Shown one piece after another: positions 27,135 to 36,257 of a DNA stretch of 64,000 nucleotides; within the stretch, counting starts at the first letter, position 1, and the number at the start of each line of letters is the position of its first letter. Both the position numbers and the translations under genes were made by a program. The stretch is taken from the NCBI GenBank assembly GCA_017407995.1, contig JAFQVM010000031.1:1-64000 (forward strand), given 5' to 3'. Source of the DNA: Clostridia bacterium. GTDB lineage: Bacteria; Bacillota; Clostridia; Oscillospirales; Acutalibacteraceae. The notes under the pieces were generated by a model. The model was not told the origin of the DNA. It saw nothing but the letters and a program-made list of their open reading frames with translations, and did not search any database.

Positions 27135-27160
27135 AACACCCACCGAAATCGGTGGGTGTT
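27135..27160. terminator. Terminator after the DUF218 gene
   Basis: A perfect 11-bp stem AACACCCACCG/CGGTGGGTGTT with an AAAT loop, then TTCATGTTTT on the plus strand. Confidence 0.75.
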
Positions 27161-27168
27161 TTCATGTT

Positions 27169-27627
27169 TTAACCTAACAACATATCCATATAGCTTTTGA
27201 AGTTTGCGAACATGCCTGGCTCAGCTGTTTCAAGCTCAGGACAAAGCTCGTTAATTATATCTATGTAACTCGTGCACTTATATCCGTCAATAAGCACGAT
27301 AGCTTCAGAATCGGACTGCTTGAGCTGATAGTCAAGCTCAAAACTTTATAGCTGGTGTTAACTGTTACAAGTACACCGCCCATTTTTGCGCTGCCGAAGA
27401 AGGTTAGCAGCCATGCAGGCACGTTAGTTCCCCAGATAGATATATATGAGCTTTTTTAGACCTAATGCCATGAAGCCTCTTGCTATAAATTCACACTCTT
27501 TATTAAACTCTTTCCATGTTCCGAAATAGTCTCTGTCAGTGTAATCAATCATGTTGTCATCGAGATACTTCGCTGCCATTTCAGCAATCTGCTGTCCCAA
27601 TGTCTTTTCCAGAAACTTCTACTGCAT
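27169..27627 (-). pseudogene. Decayed N-terminal fragment of an AMP-binding acyl-CoA synthetase
   Basis: No long frame is open here, but reading the minus strand with frame changes restores a clear AMP-dependent synthetase N-terminus. One frame gives EMAAKYLDDNMIDYTDRDYF then TWKEFNKECEFIARGFMALG; after a shift, IWGTNVPAWLLTFFGSAKMG and GVLVTVNTSYK; after another, FELDYQLKQSDSEAIVLIDG and YIDIINELCPELETAEPGMF, ending at a TAA at 27169. An in-frame TAG follows the second codon of the probable start (27625-27627). At least one stop and two frameshifts are present, and the ATP-binding core and C-terminal two thirds are missing. It is not related by position to the intact synthetase at 42886. Confidence 0.85.
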
Positions 27628-27701
27628 TGAAACCGATACTTTCTTCGTTTTTTTCCCTTAAGGACGATTTTTATTTTTAATCGCAACGGTCATTTGCAAA
27701 A

Positions 27702-28271
27702 TTAATATGTTCTCTCGCATATCTCATTGATTTTATCACGCAGAGCAATAAAATCCTCAAACGCATCGGGCTTCTGACGTGGGTTTCGCAGAAGCGATGC
27801 AGGGTGATATGTGCCCATAAATAGTCTGCCGTCTATTTCATAGAACACACCGTGTTCCTTTGTGACCTTGAAATCCTTTGAGATATAACGTTGAGCCGCA
27901 ATTCTGCCTACACACACGACTATCTTCGGATTCATCATTTTTATCTGAGCGTCAAGCCAGCCTGCGCAAGCCTCCTGCTCCTCAGGAAGCGGGTCACGGT
28001 TCTGCGGAGGTCTGCACTTGACGATGTTTGCAATATATATGTTCTTGTCACGGTAGAGGTCAACGGTCGCCATGAGTTTATCAAGAAGCTGACCGCTGCG
28101 TCCAACAAAGGGCTCACCTTTCAAGTCCTCTTGCTGACCGGGACCCTCGCCTATGAACATTACTTCAGCATTCTCATTGCCCACACCGAATACAACATTT
28201 GTACGTGTATCGGCAAGCGGACATTTATGGCAATCCATACAGCTCGACTTAAGCTCTGCCCAACTATTCAT
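27702..28271 (-). CDS. Type-4 uracil-DNA glycosylase (Fe-S)
   Basis: 189 residues from the ATG at 28271, which has AAAGGA at good spacing. Removes uracil from DNA in base excision repair. Family features: four cysteines for a [4Fe-4S] cluster (CMDCHKC near residue 10, VKCRPP near 85 and EACAGW near 101), the active-site segment GEGPGQQEDLKGEPFVGRSG near 41-60, and the C-terminal TYHPASLLRNP. Length is normal for family 4. It sits downstream of carB across a terminator. Confidence 0.93.
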   Translation of the reverse strand: MNSWAELKSSCMDCHKCPLADTRTNVVFGVGNENAEVMFIGEGPGQQEDLKGEPFVGRSGQLLDKLMATVDLYRDKNIYIANIVKCRPPQNRDPLPEEQEACAGWLDAQIKMMNPKIVVCVGRIAAQRYISKDFKVTKEHGVFYEIDGRLFMGTYHPASLLRNPRQKPDAFEDFIALRDKINEICERTY

Positions 28272-28308
28272 AATAATCATCCTTTCGGATTTTTATGTCA
28301 ACTCAAAA

Positions 28309-28342
28309 CGCCGCTTTAAGGCAAGGTCACCCTAAAGCGGCG
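28309..28342 (-). terminator. Terminator of carB
   Basis: The 10-bp stem CGCCGCTTTA/TAAAGCGGCG is followed on the minus strand by TTTTGAG, 16 bp after the carB stop. Confidence 0.8.
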
Positions 28343-28357
28343 CATACATATTATTTG

Positions 28358-31300
28358 TTATGCTTTCTTTTCAAAAACTCCCGCTATATCGGTAACTGTT
28401 ATATTCTCAGGTGCGACTATCTTGGTGCTCTCCAAAAGAACACGTGCCGCATCAAGAGAGGTTAAGCAAGAGGTACCTGCTTCAACAGCAAGTCTTCTTA
28501 TTTTAAATCCGTCTCTGTTTTCAAGTCTGCCGTGAGTAGCGGTGTTAATAATCAGTGAAACTCCGCCTTCGTGCATCATATCCATGATATTCGGGCTCTC
28601 GCCTGTAATCTTGTTGACAAGCTTTGCCTCAATGCCGTGTCTTGCAAGAGCCTTCTGTGTGCCGGGTGTTGCATAGAACTCAAAGCCGACATCACTAACA
28701 CTCTTGATTATCTCGCAAACTTCCTCTTTATCCTTATCGCAAACGGTGACAATAACCTTACCGTCTCTGGGAAGAGTAACTCCGCCACCCTCGAAAGCCT
28801 TAAGGAGTGCCTCATTGTAGTTCTTAGCAACGCCGAGAACTTCTCCGGTTGACTTCATTTCAGGACCAAGGTAGGTATCTGCACCTGTAATCTTCTCGAA
28901 TGAGAAAACAGGAAGCTTAATTGCGTAATAACCGCTGTCCTTATAAAGGCCTGTGCCGTAACCAAGGTCTTGAAGTTTTCTGCCGAGCATAACCTGGGTT
29001 GCAAGTGAGATTGCAGGAATACCTGTAACCTTACTGATATAAGGAACTGTTCTTGATGAGCGGGGGTTAACCTCGATTATATAAACCTGCTCGTCCTTAA
29101 CGATAAACTGTATGTTCATCATACCGATAACCTCAAGTGCTGAGGCGAGACGGCGTGTATAGTCAACAATTGTATCCTGAACTTTCTGGCTCAGAGAAAC
29201 AGCCGGATAAACTGAAATCGAGTCACCTGAGTGGATACCCGCTCTGTCGATATGCTCCATGATACCGGGGATAAGGATATCGCTGCCGTCGCAGATAGCG
29301 TCGACCTCAACTTCCTGACCCATTATATACTTATCAACAAGTACCGGGTGCTCCTCAATCTCCTTGACTGTGCGTGTGATAATACCCATAAACTCACGGA
29401 TATCGTCATCGGACACCGCTATCTGCATACCCTGACCGCCGAGAACGTATGACGGGCGGACAAGTACAGGATAACCGAGTGAATGTGCAACAAGAAGTGC
29501 CTCCTCCTCGGTGAATACTGTCTGACCCTTGGGACGTGTGATGTCGCAAAGCTCAAGAATTGCATCGAAACGCTCTCTGTCCTCTGCGGCGTCAACCTTA
29601 TCAGCATCAGTACCGAGAATCTTAACACCAAGGTCGTTGAGTGTCTTTGTAAGCTTGATTGCTGTCTGACCGCCGAACTGAACAATAGCACCGTCCGGCT
29701 TTTCAAGCTCAACTATATTTGTAACATATTCGGGAGTAAGCGGCTCAAAATAGAGCTTGTCCGAAATGTCGAAGTCTGTCGAAACGGTCTCAGGGTTGTT
29801 GTTGACGATAATGGCCTCACAGCCCGCTTTCTTAAGAGCCCAGACGCTGTGAACAGAACAGTAGTCAAACTCGATACCCTGTCCAATACGGATGGGACCT
29901 GAACCGAGAACAAGAACTTTCTTGCGGTCGGTTGTGGGGTCAACATCGTTTTCAAAGCCGTAGTCTGAGTAGTAATACGGTCTTTGTGCGTCAAAAACTT
30001 CAGCACAGGTATCAACCACACGGAAAGACGGTACAATGCCCCACATCTTACGCATGTTCTTGACAGCAGTTGCTGTGATACCGACGTTCTTAGCTATCAT
30101 ATTATCGGTAAAGCCCATTCTCTTAGCCTTGAGAAGAGTTTCCTTATCGGAGATACCTGCGCTCAGGCGCTTCTCCATCTCAACAATAGCAAGGATTCTG
30201 TCAAGGAACCAGGGGTTAATTTTTGTAATATTATAAACTTCATTTACAGTAACGCCGTTGTAAAGAGCGGCTGCTACAGTGTAAATTCTCAAGTTGTCGA
30301 TATTCTTAAGCTGCTCACGAAGCTCGTCTGCACTCTTTGCGACAAACTCATCAATAAGAAGGCTCTCACGGTTTTCCTCAAGTGAGTGGACAGCCTTGTG
30401 AAGTGCTGACTCGAATGAGTGAGAGATAGACATAACCTCACCGGTAGCCTTCATCTGTGTGCCGAGGGTACGCTTTGCAGTAACAAACTTTTCAAACGGC
30501 CACTTCGGGAACTTAACAACACAGTACTTCGGAGCAGGCTCAAAGCCGGCAAGTGACTTGCCTGTATCGGGATTTACTATCTCGTCAAGACCCAGACCCA
30601 AAGCAATCTTCGATGTAACCTTAGCTATCGGGTAACCTGTTGCCTTGGATGCGAGTGCGGAAGAACGTGAAACTCTGGGGTTAACCTCGATTACCGCATA
30701 CTCTGATGTGTCGGGATGAAGAGCGAACTGAACATTACAGCCGCCCTCAATCTTAAGCGCTGTAACTATATTCATAGCTGAATCGTGCAGCATTTTAAGG
30801 TCTTTCTTTGAAAGAGTCTGGCAGGGAGCAACAACTATCGAGTCACCTGTGTGAACGCCGACAGGGTCAACGTTTTCCATGTCGCAGACAGCTACGCAGT
30901 TGCCCTTAGCATCACGCATGGTTTCAAACTCAATCTCTTTCCAGCCGGATATACACTTTTCAATGAGCACCTGATTAACACGTGAAAGGCGGATTCCGTT
31001 TGAAGCAATTTCATGAAGCTCCTCAGGGTTGTCCGCTATACCGCCGCCTGTACCGCCCAGAGTGTAAGCGGGTCTGACGATAACGGGGTAGCCGATTTTC
31101 TCGGAGAAGTCAAGAGCATCCTCAACGGTTTCAACAACGAGAGAGTCAATACACGGCTCGCCGATGCTCTCCATAGTGTCTTTGAAATCCTGTCTGTCCT
31201 CAGCCATACGGATAGTGTCTGCCGATACACCGATAAGACGTGCGCCGTACTTTTCGAGAATTCCTTTCTCGTCAAGTTCCATGGCGAGGTTAAGACCTGT

Positions 31301-31576
31301 CTGTCCGCCGAGAGTAGCAAGAACGGAGTCGGGGCGCTCACGTTCAATTATCTTTGTTAGAGTCGGAATATCCAAGGGCTCGATATAAACCTTATCAGCT
31401 ATATCGCCGTCGGTCATAATCGTTGCGGGGTTGGAGTTTGCAAGAACGACTTCAACACCCTCCTCCTTAAGAGAACGACAAGCCTGTGTTCCTGCATAGT
31501 CAAATTCTGCAGCCTGACCGATGATTATGGGGCCTGAACCTATAACCAGAACTTTCTTAATTCGTTTATCAACCAT
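28358..31576 (-). CDS. carB: Carbamoyl-phosphate synthase, large subunit
   Basis: 1072 residues from the ATG at 31576, which follows GGGGAG at 9 nt and starts MVDKRIKKVLVIGSGPIIIG. Two homologous ATP-grasp halves are visible, each opening with an IGSGPI/LGSGPIRIGQG loop and each with an NPRxSRSS/T pocket (EVNPRVSRSSALASKATGYP and EVNPRSSRTVPYISKVTGIP). The last 140 residues are the MGS-like allosteric domain. It makes carbamoyl phosphate for pyrimidines and arginine from bicarbonate and ammonia. The small subunit carA, usually adjacent, is not in this window. A 50-codon upstream ORF overlaps its start. Confidence 0.97.
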   Translation of the reverse strand: MVDKRIKKVLVIGSGPIIIGQAAEFDYAGTQACRSLKEEGVEVVLANSNPATIMTDGDIADKVYIEPLDIPTLTKIIERERPDSVLATLGGQTGLNLAMELDEKGILEKYGARLIGVSADTIRMAEDRQDFKDTMESIGEPCIDSLVVETVEDALDFSEKIGYPVIVRPAYTLGGTGGGIADNPEELHEIASNGIRLSRVNQVLIEKCISGWKEIEFETMRDAKGNCVAVCDMENVDPVGVHTGDSIVVAPCQTLSKKDLKMLHDSAMNIVTALKIEGGCNVQFALHPDTSEYAVIEVNPRVSRSSALASKATGYPIAKVTSKIALGLGLDEIVNPDTGKSLAGFEPAPKYCVVKFPKWPFEKFVTAKRTLGTQMKATGEVMSISHSFESALHKAVHSLEENRESLLIDEFVAKSADELREQLKNIDNLRIYTVAAALYNGVTVNEVYNITKINPWFLDRILAIVEMEKRLSAGISDKETLLKAKRMGFTDNMIAKNVGITATAVKNMRKMWGIVPSFRVVDTCAEVFDAQRPYYYSDYGFENDVDPTTDRKKVLVLGSGPIRIGQGIEFDYCSVHSVWALKKAGCEAIIVNNNPETVSTDFDISDKLYFEPLTPEYVTNIVELEKPDGAIVQFGGQTAIKLTKTLNDLGVKILGTDADKVDAAEDRERFDAILELCDITRPKGQTVFTEEEALLVAHSLGYPVLVRPSYVLGGQGMQIAVSDDDIREFMGIITRTVKEIEEHPVLVDKYIMGQEVEVDAICDGSDILIPGIMEHIDRAGIHSGDSISVYPAVSLSQKVQDTIVDYTRRLASALEVIGMMNIQFIVKDEQVYIIEVNPRSSRTVPYISKVTGIPAISLATQVMLGRKLQDLGYGTGLYKDSGYYAIKLPVFSFEKITGADTYLGPEMKSTGEVLGVAKNYNEALLKAFEGGGVTLPRDGKVIVTVCDKDKEEVCEIIKSVSDVGFEFYATPGTQKALARHGIEAKLVNKITGESPNIMDMMHEGGVSLIINTATHGRLENRDGFKIRRLAVEAGTSCLTSLDAARVLLESTKIVAPENITVTDIAGVFEKKA

Positions 31577-31721
31577 TGTTAACGACTCTCCCCTGTTTTT
31601 TTTTATTTTCACAAAGCGGTGATGAAAATCCTGCGTTTGAGTGGCGTCCGCTTATCTCAATACAGCGCCAACTTCGCACGCTGATTTTTACTGCTTTTCC
31701 TAACTTCTTATTATACATCAT
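31569..31721 (-). CDS. Candidate 50-codon upstream ORF overlapping the carB start
   Basis: On the minus strand ATGATG at 31721/31718 follows AAAGGAAG at good spacing and opens a 50-residue frame (MMYNKKLGKAVKISVRSWRC...). It ends in a TGA that overlaps the carB ATGGTTGA, so ribosomes ending here could restart at carB. The product is basic and unlike any family known to me. It could be a regulatory leader peptide or a chance frame; nothing in the 307-bp gap otherwise explains it. Confidence 0.35.
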   Translation of the reverse strand: MMYNKKLGKAVKISVRSWRCIEISGRHSNAGFSSPLCENKKKQGRVVNNG

Positions 31722-31844
31722 ATATACTTCCTTTATTTTCAGTATAAGAAATATGTACTATTAAAAATTTTTGTTGCTATTGCGTCTGTTTCTGTACGTT
31801 TTGCATAATAAAGGTATAAAAGACAGATATTTGTATAAAAAATA

Positions 31845-31885
31845 AGGTGAATTATTATTCGGACAACACGAATAATAATTCACCT
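31845..31885 (-). terminator. Terminator of ribF
   Basis: A perfect 17-bp stem (31845-31861 with 31869-31885) reads AGGTGAATTATTATTCG on the 5' arm. It is followed on the minus strand by TTATTTTTTATAC and overlaps the ribF stop codon. Confidence 0.88.
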
Positions 31886-32780
31886 ATATGCACGATAGAA
31901 AATTATATTTCAAAAACACATCTTTCGCCTTTTTAGCATCAACGGCAATTTGATTTCCGAGTTCCTCCAATGAATTGAAAACACGCTCGGGACGAATATA
32001 TTTTATGAGCTTAACCTCAATATTTTTACCGTAGAGGTCACCGGAAAAATCCATAATACAAGTTTCACTGCGCAAATCATCACAAGTAAAGGACGGACGT
32101 CTGCCGATATTTGTAACAGCGGGGTGAAGCTGACCGTCAACGAATACAGCAGAAACATAAACACCAAACTTGGGAACAATAAACCCGTCAGGAAAATTCT
32201 GATTAATAGTCGGAGCTCCGATAAGTCTGCCACGTCTGTCACCGCTGACAACAACAAAATCGTAAGAAAACTCTCTGCCGAGCATAGCATTTGCTGACTC
32301 TATATCACCATTTTGAAGAGCTTCACGGATTCTTGTAGAGCTGACAGCTACTCCGTCATATTCGATTTTTTCTGCCACCTCACAGGCTATGTCAAACTCG
32401 CCGCAAAGCATTGAAAGTTCACTTGAATCCGCCTTTGCGCCGCAGCCGAAATGATAATTATATCCGCAGCACACGGCACCTGCATTAAGCTCTTTGCAGA
32501 GAATCTCGCTTACAAACTCACGTGCAGAAAGACCCATTATACTCTCAAACGAAACTTTCTTTATCTCCAAGCCGAGAGACGTAAGCATCTCATCACGAGC
32601 CTGCACTGTCATCAGCTCAGCAGGAGCGCCCGCTCCCGCAACGCTCATCGGGTGAACATCAAAAACAAGGGCACACGGAACATAGCCCAAACTTTTAAAA
32701 GAGAGAGCCTTATTTATAACCGCCATATGTCCGAGATGCAGTCCGTCAAAACTGCCCAGCGCCACAGCGTATTTTTTCAT
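31884..32780 (-). CDS. ribF: Bifunctional riboflavin kinase/FAD synthetase
   Basis: 298 residues from the ATG at 32780, which has AAAGGAGGG 6 nt upstream. The N-terminal FAD synthetase nucleotidyltransferase domain shows ALGSFDGLHLGHMAVI and later VSSTRIREALQNGD. The C-terminal riboflavin kinase domain shows GDRRGRLIGAPTINQNF and FGVYVSAVFVDGQ and TNIGRRPSF. It converts riboflavin to FMN and then FAD. It follows typA by 26 bp in one operon. Confidence 0.96.
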   Translation of the reverse strand: MKKYAVALGSFDGLHLGHMAVINKALSFKSLGYVPCALVFDVHPMSVAGAGAPAELMTVQARDEMLTSLGLEIKKVSFESIMGLSAREFVSEILCKELNAGAVCCGYNYHFGCGAKADSSELSMLCGEFDIACEVAEKIEYDGVAVSSTRIREALQNGDIESANAMLGREFSYDFVVVSGDRRGRLIGAPTINQNFPDGFIVPKFGVYVSAVFVDGQLHPAVTNIGRRPSFTCDDLRSETCIMDFSGDLYGKNIEVKLIKYIRPERVFNSLEELGNQIAVDAKKAKDVFLKYNFLSCI

Positions 32781-32806
32781 AAAGCTCCCTCCTTTCAAAA
32801 AATTTC

Positions 32807-34627
32807 TTATTTGCCTCTGAACTGCTGTTTAAGTCTCTGCTCCTTTGAAAGAACTCGTTTACGCAATCTCAGCGACTGCGGTGTTACTTCAAGCAGTTCA
32901 TCATCTTTTATAAACTCCATGCACTGTTCAAGGCTCATATTGCTGTGTGGCACAAGCCTCAAAGCGTCGTCAGAGCCTGATGCACGGGTATTTGTCAAAT
33001 GCTTGTTCTTGCAGACATTGCATACAATATCCTCATTTTTAGCACATTCGCCAACTATCATACCCTCGTAGACCTCAACGCCTGCAGGAATAAACAGACG
33101 TCCTCTGTCCTGAGTATTAAACAGACCGTAAGCTGTGCTGACACCCGTTTCATGCACGACTATTGAGCCACGCTCACGGGTTGAGATATCTCCCTTGTAA
33201 GGCTCATATCCGTCAAAGAGCTGGTTCATTATGCCGTTACCGTTGGTATCTGTCAAAAACTCCGAGCGGTAACCGATAAGACCTCTCGACGGAATCCTGA
33301 ATTCAAGATGTGTAGAGCCTCCGTCACGGGTGCCCATATTTATAAGCTCACCTTTACGTGAACCGAGCTTTTCAATAACAGCTCCTACATACTGCTCAGG
33401 AACTTCAACAATAAGAAGCTCCATAGGCTCGCAGGTTACACCGTCAATCTCTTTGAGAATAACTTTCGGACGTGAAACCTGGAATTCATAGCCCTGGCGG
33501 CGCATGGTTTCGATAAGAATAGACAAGTGAAGTTCGCCACGTCCCGAAACCTTAAAAGTATCGGTGGTTTCCGTCTCCTCGACACGCATACTGACGTTGG
33601 TTTCAACCTCTTTAAACAGCCTGTCCCTGATATTTCGTGAAGTTACAAACTTGCCCTCACGACCCGCAAACGGACTGTCATTGACAATAAAGTTCATCGA
33701 TATTGTCGGCTCATCTATCTTAATAAACGGCAGTGGCTCAACACAGTCAGGAGCGCACGCTGTTTCACCGATATTCAAATCGCTGATGCCCGATATACAT
33801 ACGATATCGCCCGCCGAAGCATTCTCAACTTCAACACGGTTAAGACCCTCAAACTGATACAGGCGGGACACCTTGACATTTTGAGTTGTACCATCCGTCT
33901 TACAGAGGACTATTGACTGGTTTTTCGCTACCTTACCACGCTCAACACGTCCGACACCGATTCTTCCGATATAGTCATCATAGTCAAGGCTTGAGAAAAG
34001 TATCTGCAAAGGCTCGTTGGCATCACCTGCAGGTGGCTCGATATGCTCAAGAATAGCATCGAGCAGCGGTCGCATATCGCCCGAACGGACATTTTCATCA
34101 AGAGACGAATATCCGTCTCTCGCCGAAGCGTAGACCACAGGAAAATCAAGTTGGTCTTCATCTGCGCCAAGGTCAATAAACAAGTCTATAACCTCGTCAA
34201 CAACCTCTGCGGGTCTGGCATTCGGACGGTCTATCTTGTTTATGACAACAAGCACTTTCTTTTTGAGACCGAGTGCCTTTTTAAGCACAAAACGTGTCTG
34301 CGGCATACAGCCTTCAAAAGCATCAACAAGCAGTAAAACACCGTCAACCATCATCAGTATGCGCTCAACCTCGCCACCGAAATCAGCATGGCCGGGAGTG
34401 TCAACGATATTTATTTTGACATCGTTATAGTGTACGGCTGTATTCTTTGAAAGAATGGTTATTCCACGCTCACGTTCGAGGTCATTGGAGTCCATAACAC
34501 GGTCCTGAACTTGCTCGTTTGACCTGAATATACCGCTCTGTTTGAGCATCTCATCAACAAGTGTGGTCTTACCGTGGTCAACGTGAGCTATAATAGCAAT
34601 ATTTCTTAAATTCTTTTCTGAGGACAA
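32807..34627 (-). CDS. typA: Ribosome-associated GTPase TypA/BipA
   Basis: 606 residues with a TTG start after AGGTGA. G-domain motifs: IAHVDHGKTTLVDEM (P-loop near residue 14), RERGITILSKN (switch I), DTPGHADFGGEVER (switch II) and NKIDRPNARP (guanine specificity). EF-G-like domains II, III and V and the special C-terminal domain follow. TypA binds the 70S/50S ribosome near the EF-G site, helping 50S assembly and stress responses. First gene of the typA-ribF operon. Confidence 0.97.
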   Translation of the reverse strand: MSSEKNLRNIAIIAHVDHGKTTLVDEMLKQSGIFRSNEQVQDRVMDSNDLERERGITILSKNTAVHYNDVKINIVDTPGHADFGGEVERILMMVDGVLLLVDAFEGCMPQTRFVLKKALGLKKKVLVVINKIDRPNARPAEVVDEVIDLFIDLGADEDQLDFPVVYASARDGYSSLDENVRSGDMRPLLDAILEHIEPPAGDANEPLQILFSSLDYDDYIGRIGVGRVERGKVAKNQSIVLCKTDGTTQNVKVSRLYQFEGLNRVEVENASAGDIVCISGISDLNIGETACAPDCVEPLPFIKIDEPTISMNFIVNDSPFAGREGKFVTSRNIRDRLFKEVETNVSMRVEETETTDTFKVSGRGELHLSILIETMRRQGYEFQVSRPKVILKEIDGVTCEPMELLIVEVPEQYVGAVIEKLGSRKGELINMGTRDGGSTHLEFRIPSRGLIGYRSEFLTDTNGNGIMNQLFDGYEPYKGDISTRERGSIVVHETGVSTAYGLFNTQDRGRLFIPAGVEVYEGMIVGECAKNEDIVCNVCKNKHLTNTRASGSDDALRLVPHSNMSLEQCMEFIKDDELLEVTPQSLRLRKRVLSKEQRLKQQFRGK

Positions 34628-34669
34628 AGGAATTCACCTGTTTCGTTAGTTTGAATTACGGCAACATTT

Positions 34670-34701
34670 CTCCGGCAATAATAAAGTTATTATTACCGGA
34701 G
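34670..34701. terminator. Hairpin between the GPH symporter gene and typA
   Basis: The 15-bp stem CTCCGGCAATAATAA/TTATTATTACCGGAG has one mismatch and a very short loop. There is no good T-run on either side, so terminator activity is uncertain. Confidence 0.5.
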
Positions 34702-34723
34702 ATGTTTATCTTATATGTTTTTA

Positions 34724-36220
34724 TTACTCTGCAATAACAAGGCCTTCTGCCTCACGCTTTGCTTTAAGGTCTTGGAGCATCTTCTCTTTCTCCTTACCCG
34801 AAATCTTATAGAAGAACATCGGGAGAGCACAGAGCAGCATGCTGACACCCGGAACAAGAGATACGAGTGAGAACATTGCAAATCTCTGCTCAGCGGCGAT
34901 ATCGAGAGCCGACTTTATAGCCTCGGACGAAAGCATTGCAGAGGGGTCCATTTCCATAACCATATACATTACAATAATTCCGGCATTTGCAAAAGCGTTG
35001 CCGATTTTGTTTATAAAGCCCTGGCATGCGGCACCGAGTCCGTTCTCTCGGTATCCTGTGTTAAGTTCCATATAGTCAAGGCAGTCACAAATCATTGCGT
35101 AGCAAAGAACATTGATAACGCCGAGCGGGATACACTGGATAAGAATAAACGGAGTGCATATCAAGAGATTATTGAACTGCCAACCGATAAAGGTTGTGAA
35201 AAGGCTTGCAACAAAGCCTAAAAGGCATGTTGTGATAACAATCTTCTTGTAGTCAAACTTCTTCATAAGATAAGGCATAAAGAGGGTTGTTCCGAACATA
35301 CCGACTATGGCACAAACCTGAAAGATGGTTTTAACCAGGCTTACGCTGCTTTCAATAGCAGCAGTACGCTCTGCCAAAGACATTGTTTCAGTAAGTTCGG
35401 GACCTATGTAGAAAGCGTAACGTGCAACGTGAACCGCCGCCGCCTGAACCATATATCTTCCGCTGGAGAGAACGCCCATAAGAACGACAAGCATAAGCGG
35501 CTTACACTTGAAGATTCTTGAAAGGCTTGAAGGCTCACCGGGCTTCTTCTTTTTGTCAGGAAGAACGACTCTTTCCTTGATATGGAAATATGAGTTTACA
35601 TATAGTATACCGCCGAGTACAACCGCCGCAATTGCAATAACAAGATACTTTGACTTGTTGAATGCAATCGGATTTGTATCCTCGCTGATGAACAAAGTAA
35701 GAACCAAAGGAACTATAAGGAAGAATACCTCAGGAAGTGCTGAGCCGATACTGTTGATAATCTTCGTAAAGGAGATTACTCCTCCTCTTTCCTTTGCATC
35801 GGGTGTCATAACATTGGGAATGCCCCAGAACGGAACATCCGCCACAGTGTATGACATACCCCAAAGGATATACACGACAGCCGAGAATATCATAAGAGGA
35901 ACCATATCCAATTTCGGACTGCAGTACATGAGCAGAGTCAGAATCGAAATTACAGGTGTCGCAAATATAATATACGGCTTCATTTTGCCCCACTTAGTGG
36001 TGTGGCGGTCAACTATCATACCCATCATCGGGTCGTTAATAGCATCCCATACTCTCGCACCCATCATAAGTGCAAGAATAAATGCAAGGGGAAGCTGAAG
36101 AACATTGACGTAGTAGTCAGTGATGTAGCTTGACATCATGGCGTAAATCATACCCTGACCGCCTGCACCTAAAGCGTACATCCACAATTCTTTTTTGCCG
36201 ACGTATTTTTTATTTTCCAT
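34724..36220 (-). CDS. Glycoside-pentoside-hexuronide (GPH) family sugar symporter
   Basis: 498 residues from the ATG at 36220, preceded by AAAGGACGG. About 12 membrane helices are visible, with the GPH-family hallmarks MMGARVWDAINDPMMGMIVDRH near the N-terminus and the central VADVPFWGI (cf. MelB/LacS/XylP). It should import a sugar or glycoside with a cation. It sits 37 bp downstream of the GNAT-Gfo/Idh fusion and close to an SDR epimerase, suggesting a shared pathway for an unusual sugar. The sugar itself cannot be read from sequence. Confidence 0.9.
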   Translation of the reverse strand: MENKKYVGKKELWMYALGAGGQGMIYAMMSSYITDYYVNVLQLPLAFILALMMGARVWDAINDPMMGMIVDRHTTKWGKMKPYIIFATPVISILTLLMYCSPKLDMVPLMIFSAVVYILWGMSYTVADVPFWGIPNVMTPDAKERGGVISFTKIINSIGSALPEVFFLIVPLVLTLFISEDTNPIAFNKSKYLVIAIAAVVLGGILYVNSYFHIKERVVLPDKKKKPGEPSSLSRIFKCKPLMLVVLMGVLSSGRYMVQAAAVHVARYAFYIGPELTETMSLAERTAAIESSVSLVKTIFQVCAIVGMFGTTLFMPYLMKKFDYKKIVITTCLLGFVASLFTTFIGWQFNNLLICTPFILIQCIPLGVINVLCYAMICDCLDYMELNTGYRENGLGAACQGFINKIGNAFANAGIIVMYMVMEMDPSAMLSSEAIKSALDIAAEQRFAMFSLVSLVPGVSMLLCALPMFFYKISGKEKEKMLQDLKAKREAEGLVIAE

Positions 36221-36257
36221 AAAAGCCGTCCTTTCTCGCAATTTATTTATAAAGCAT

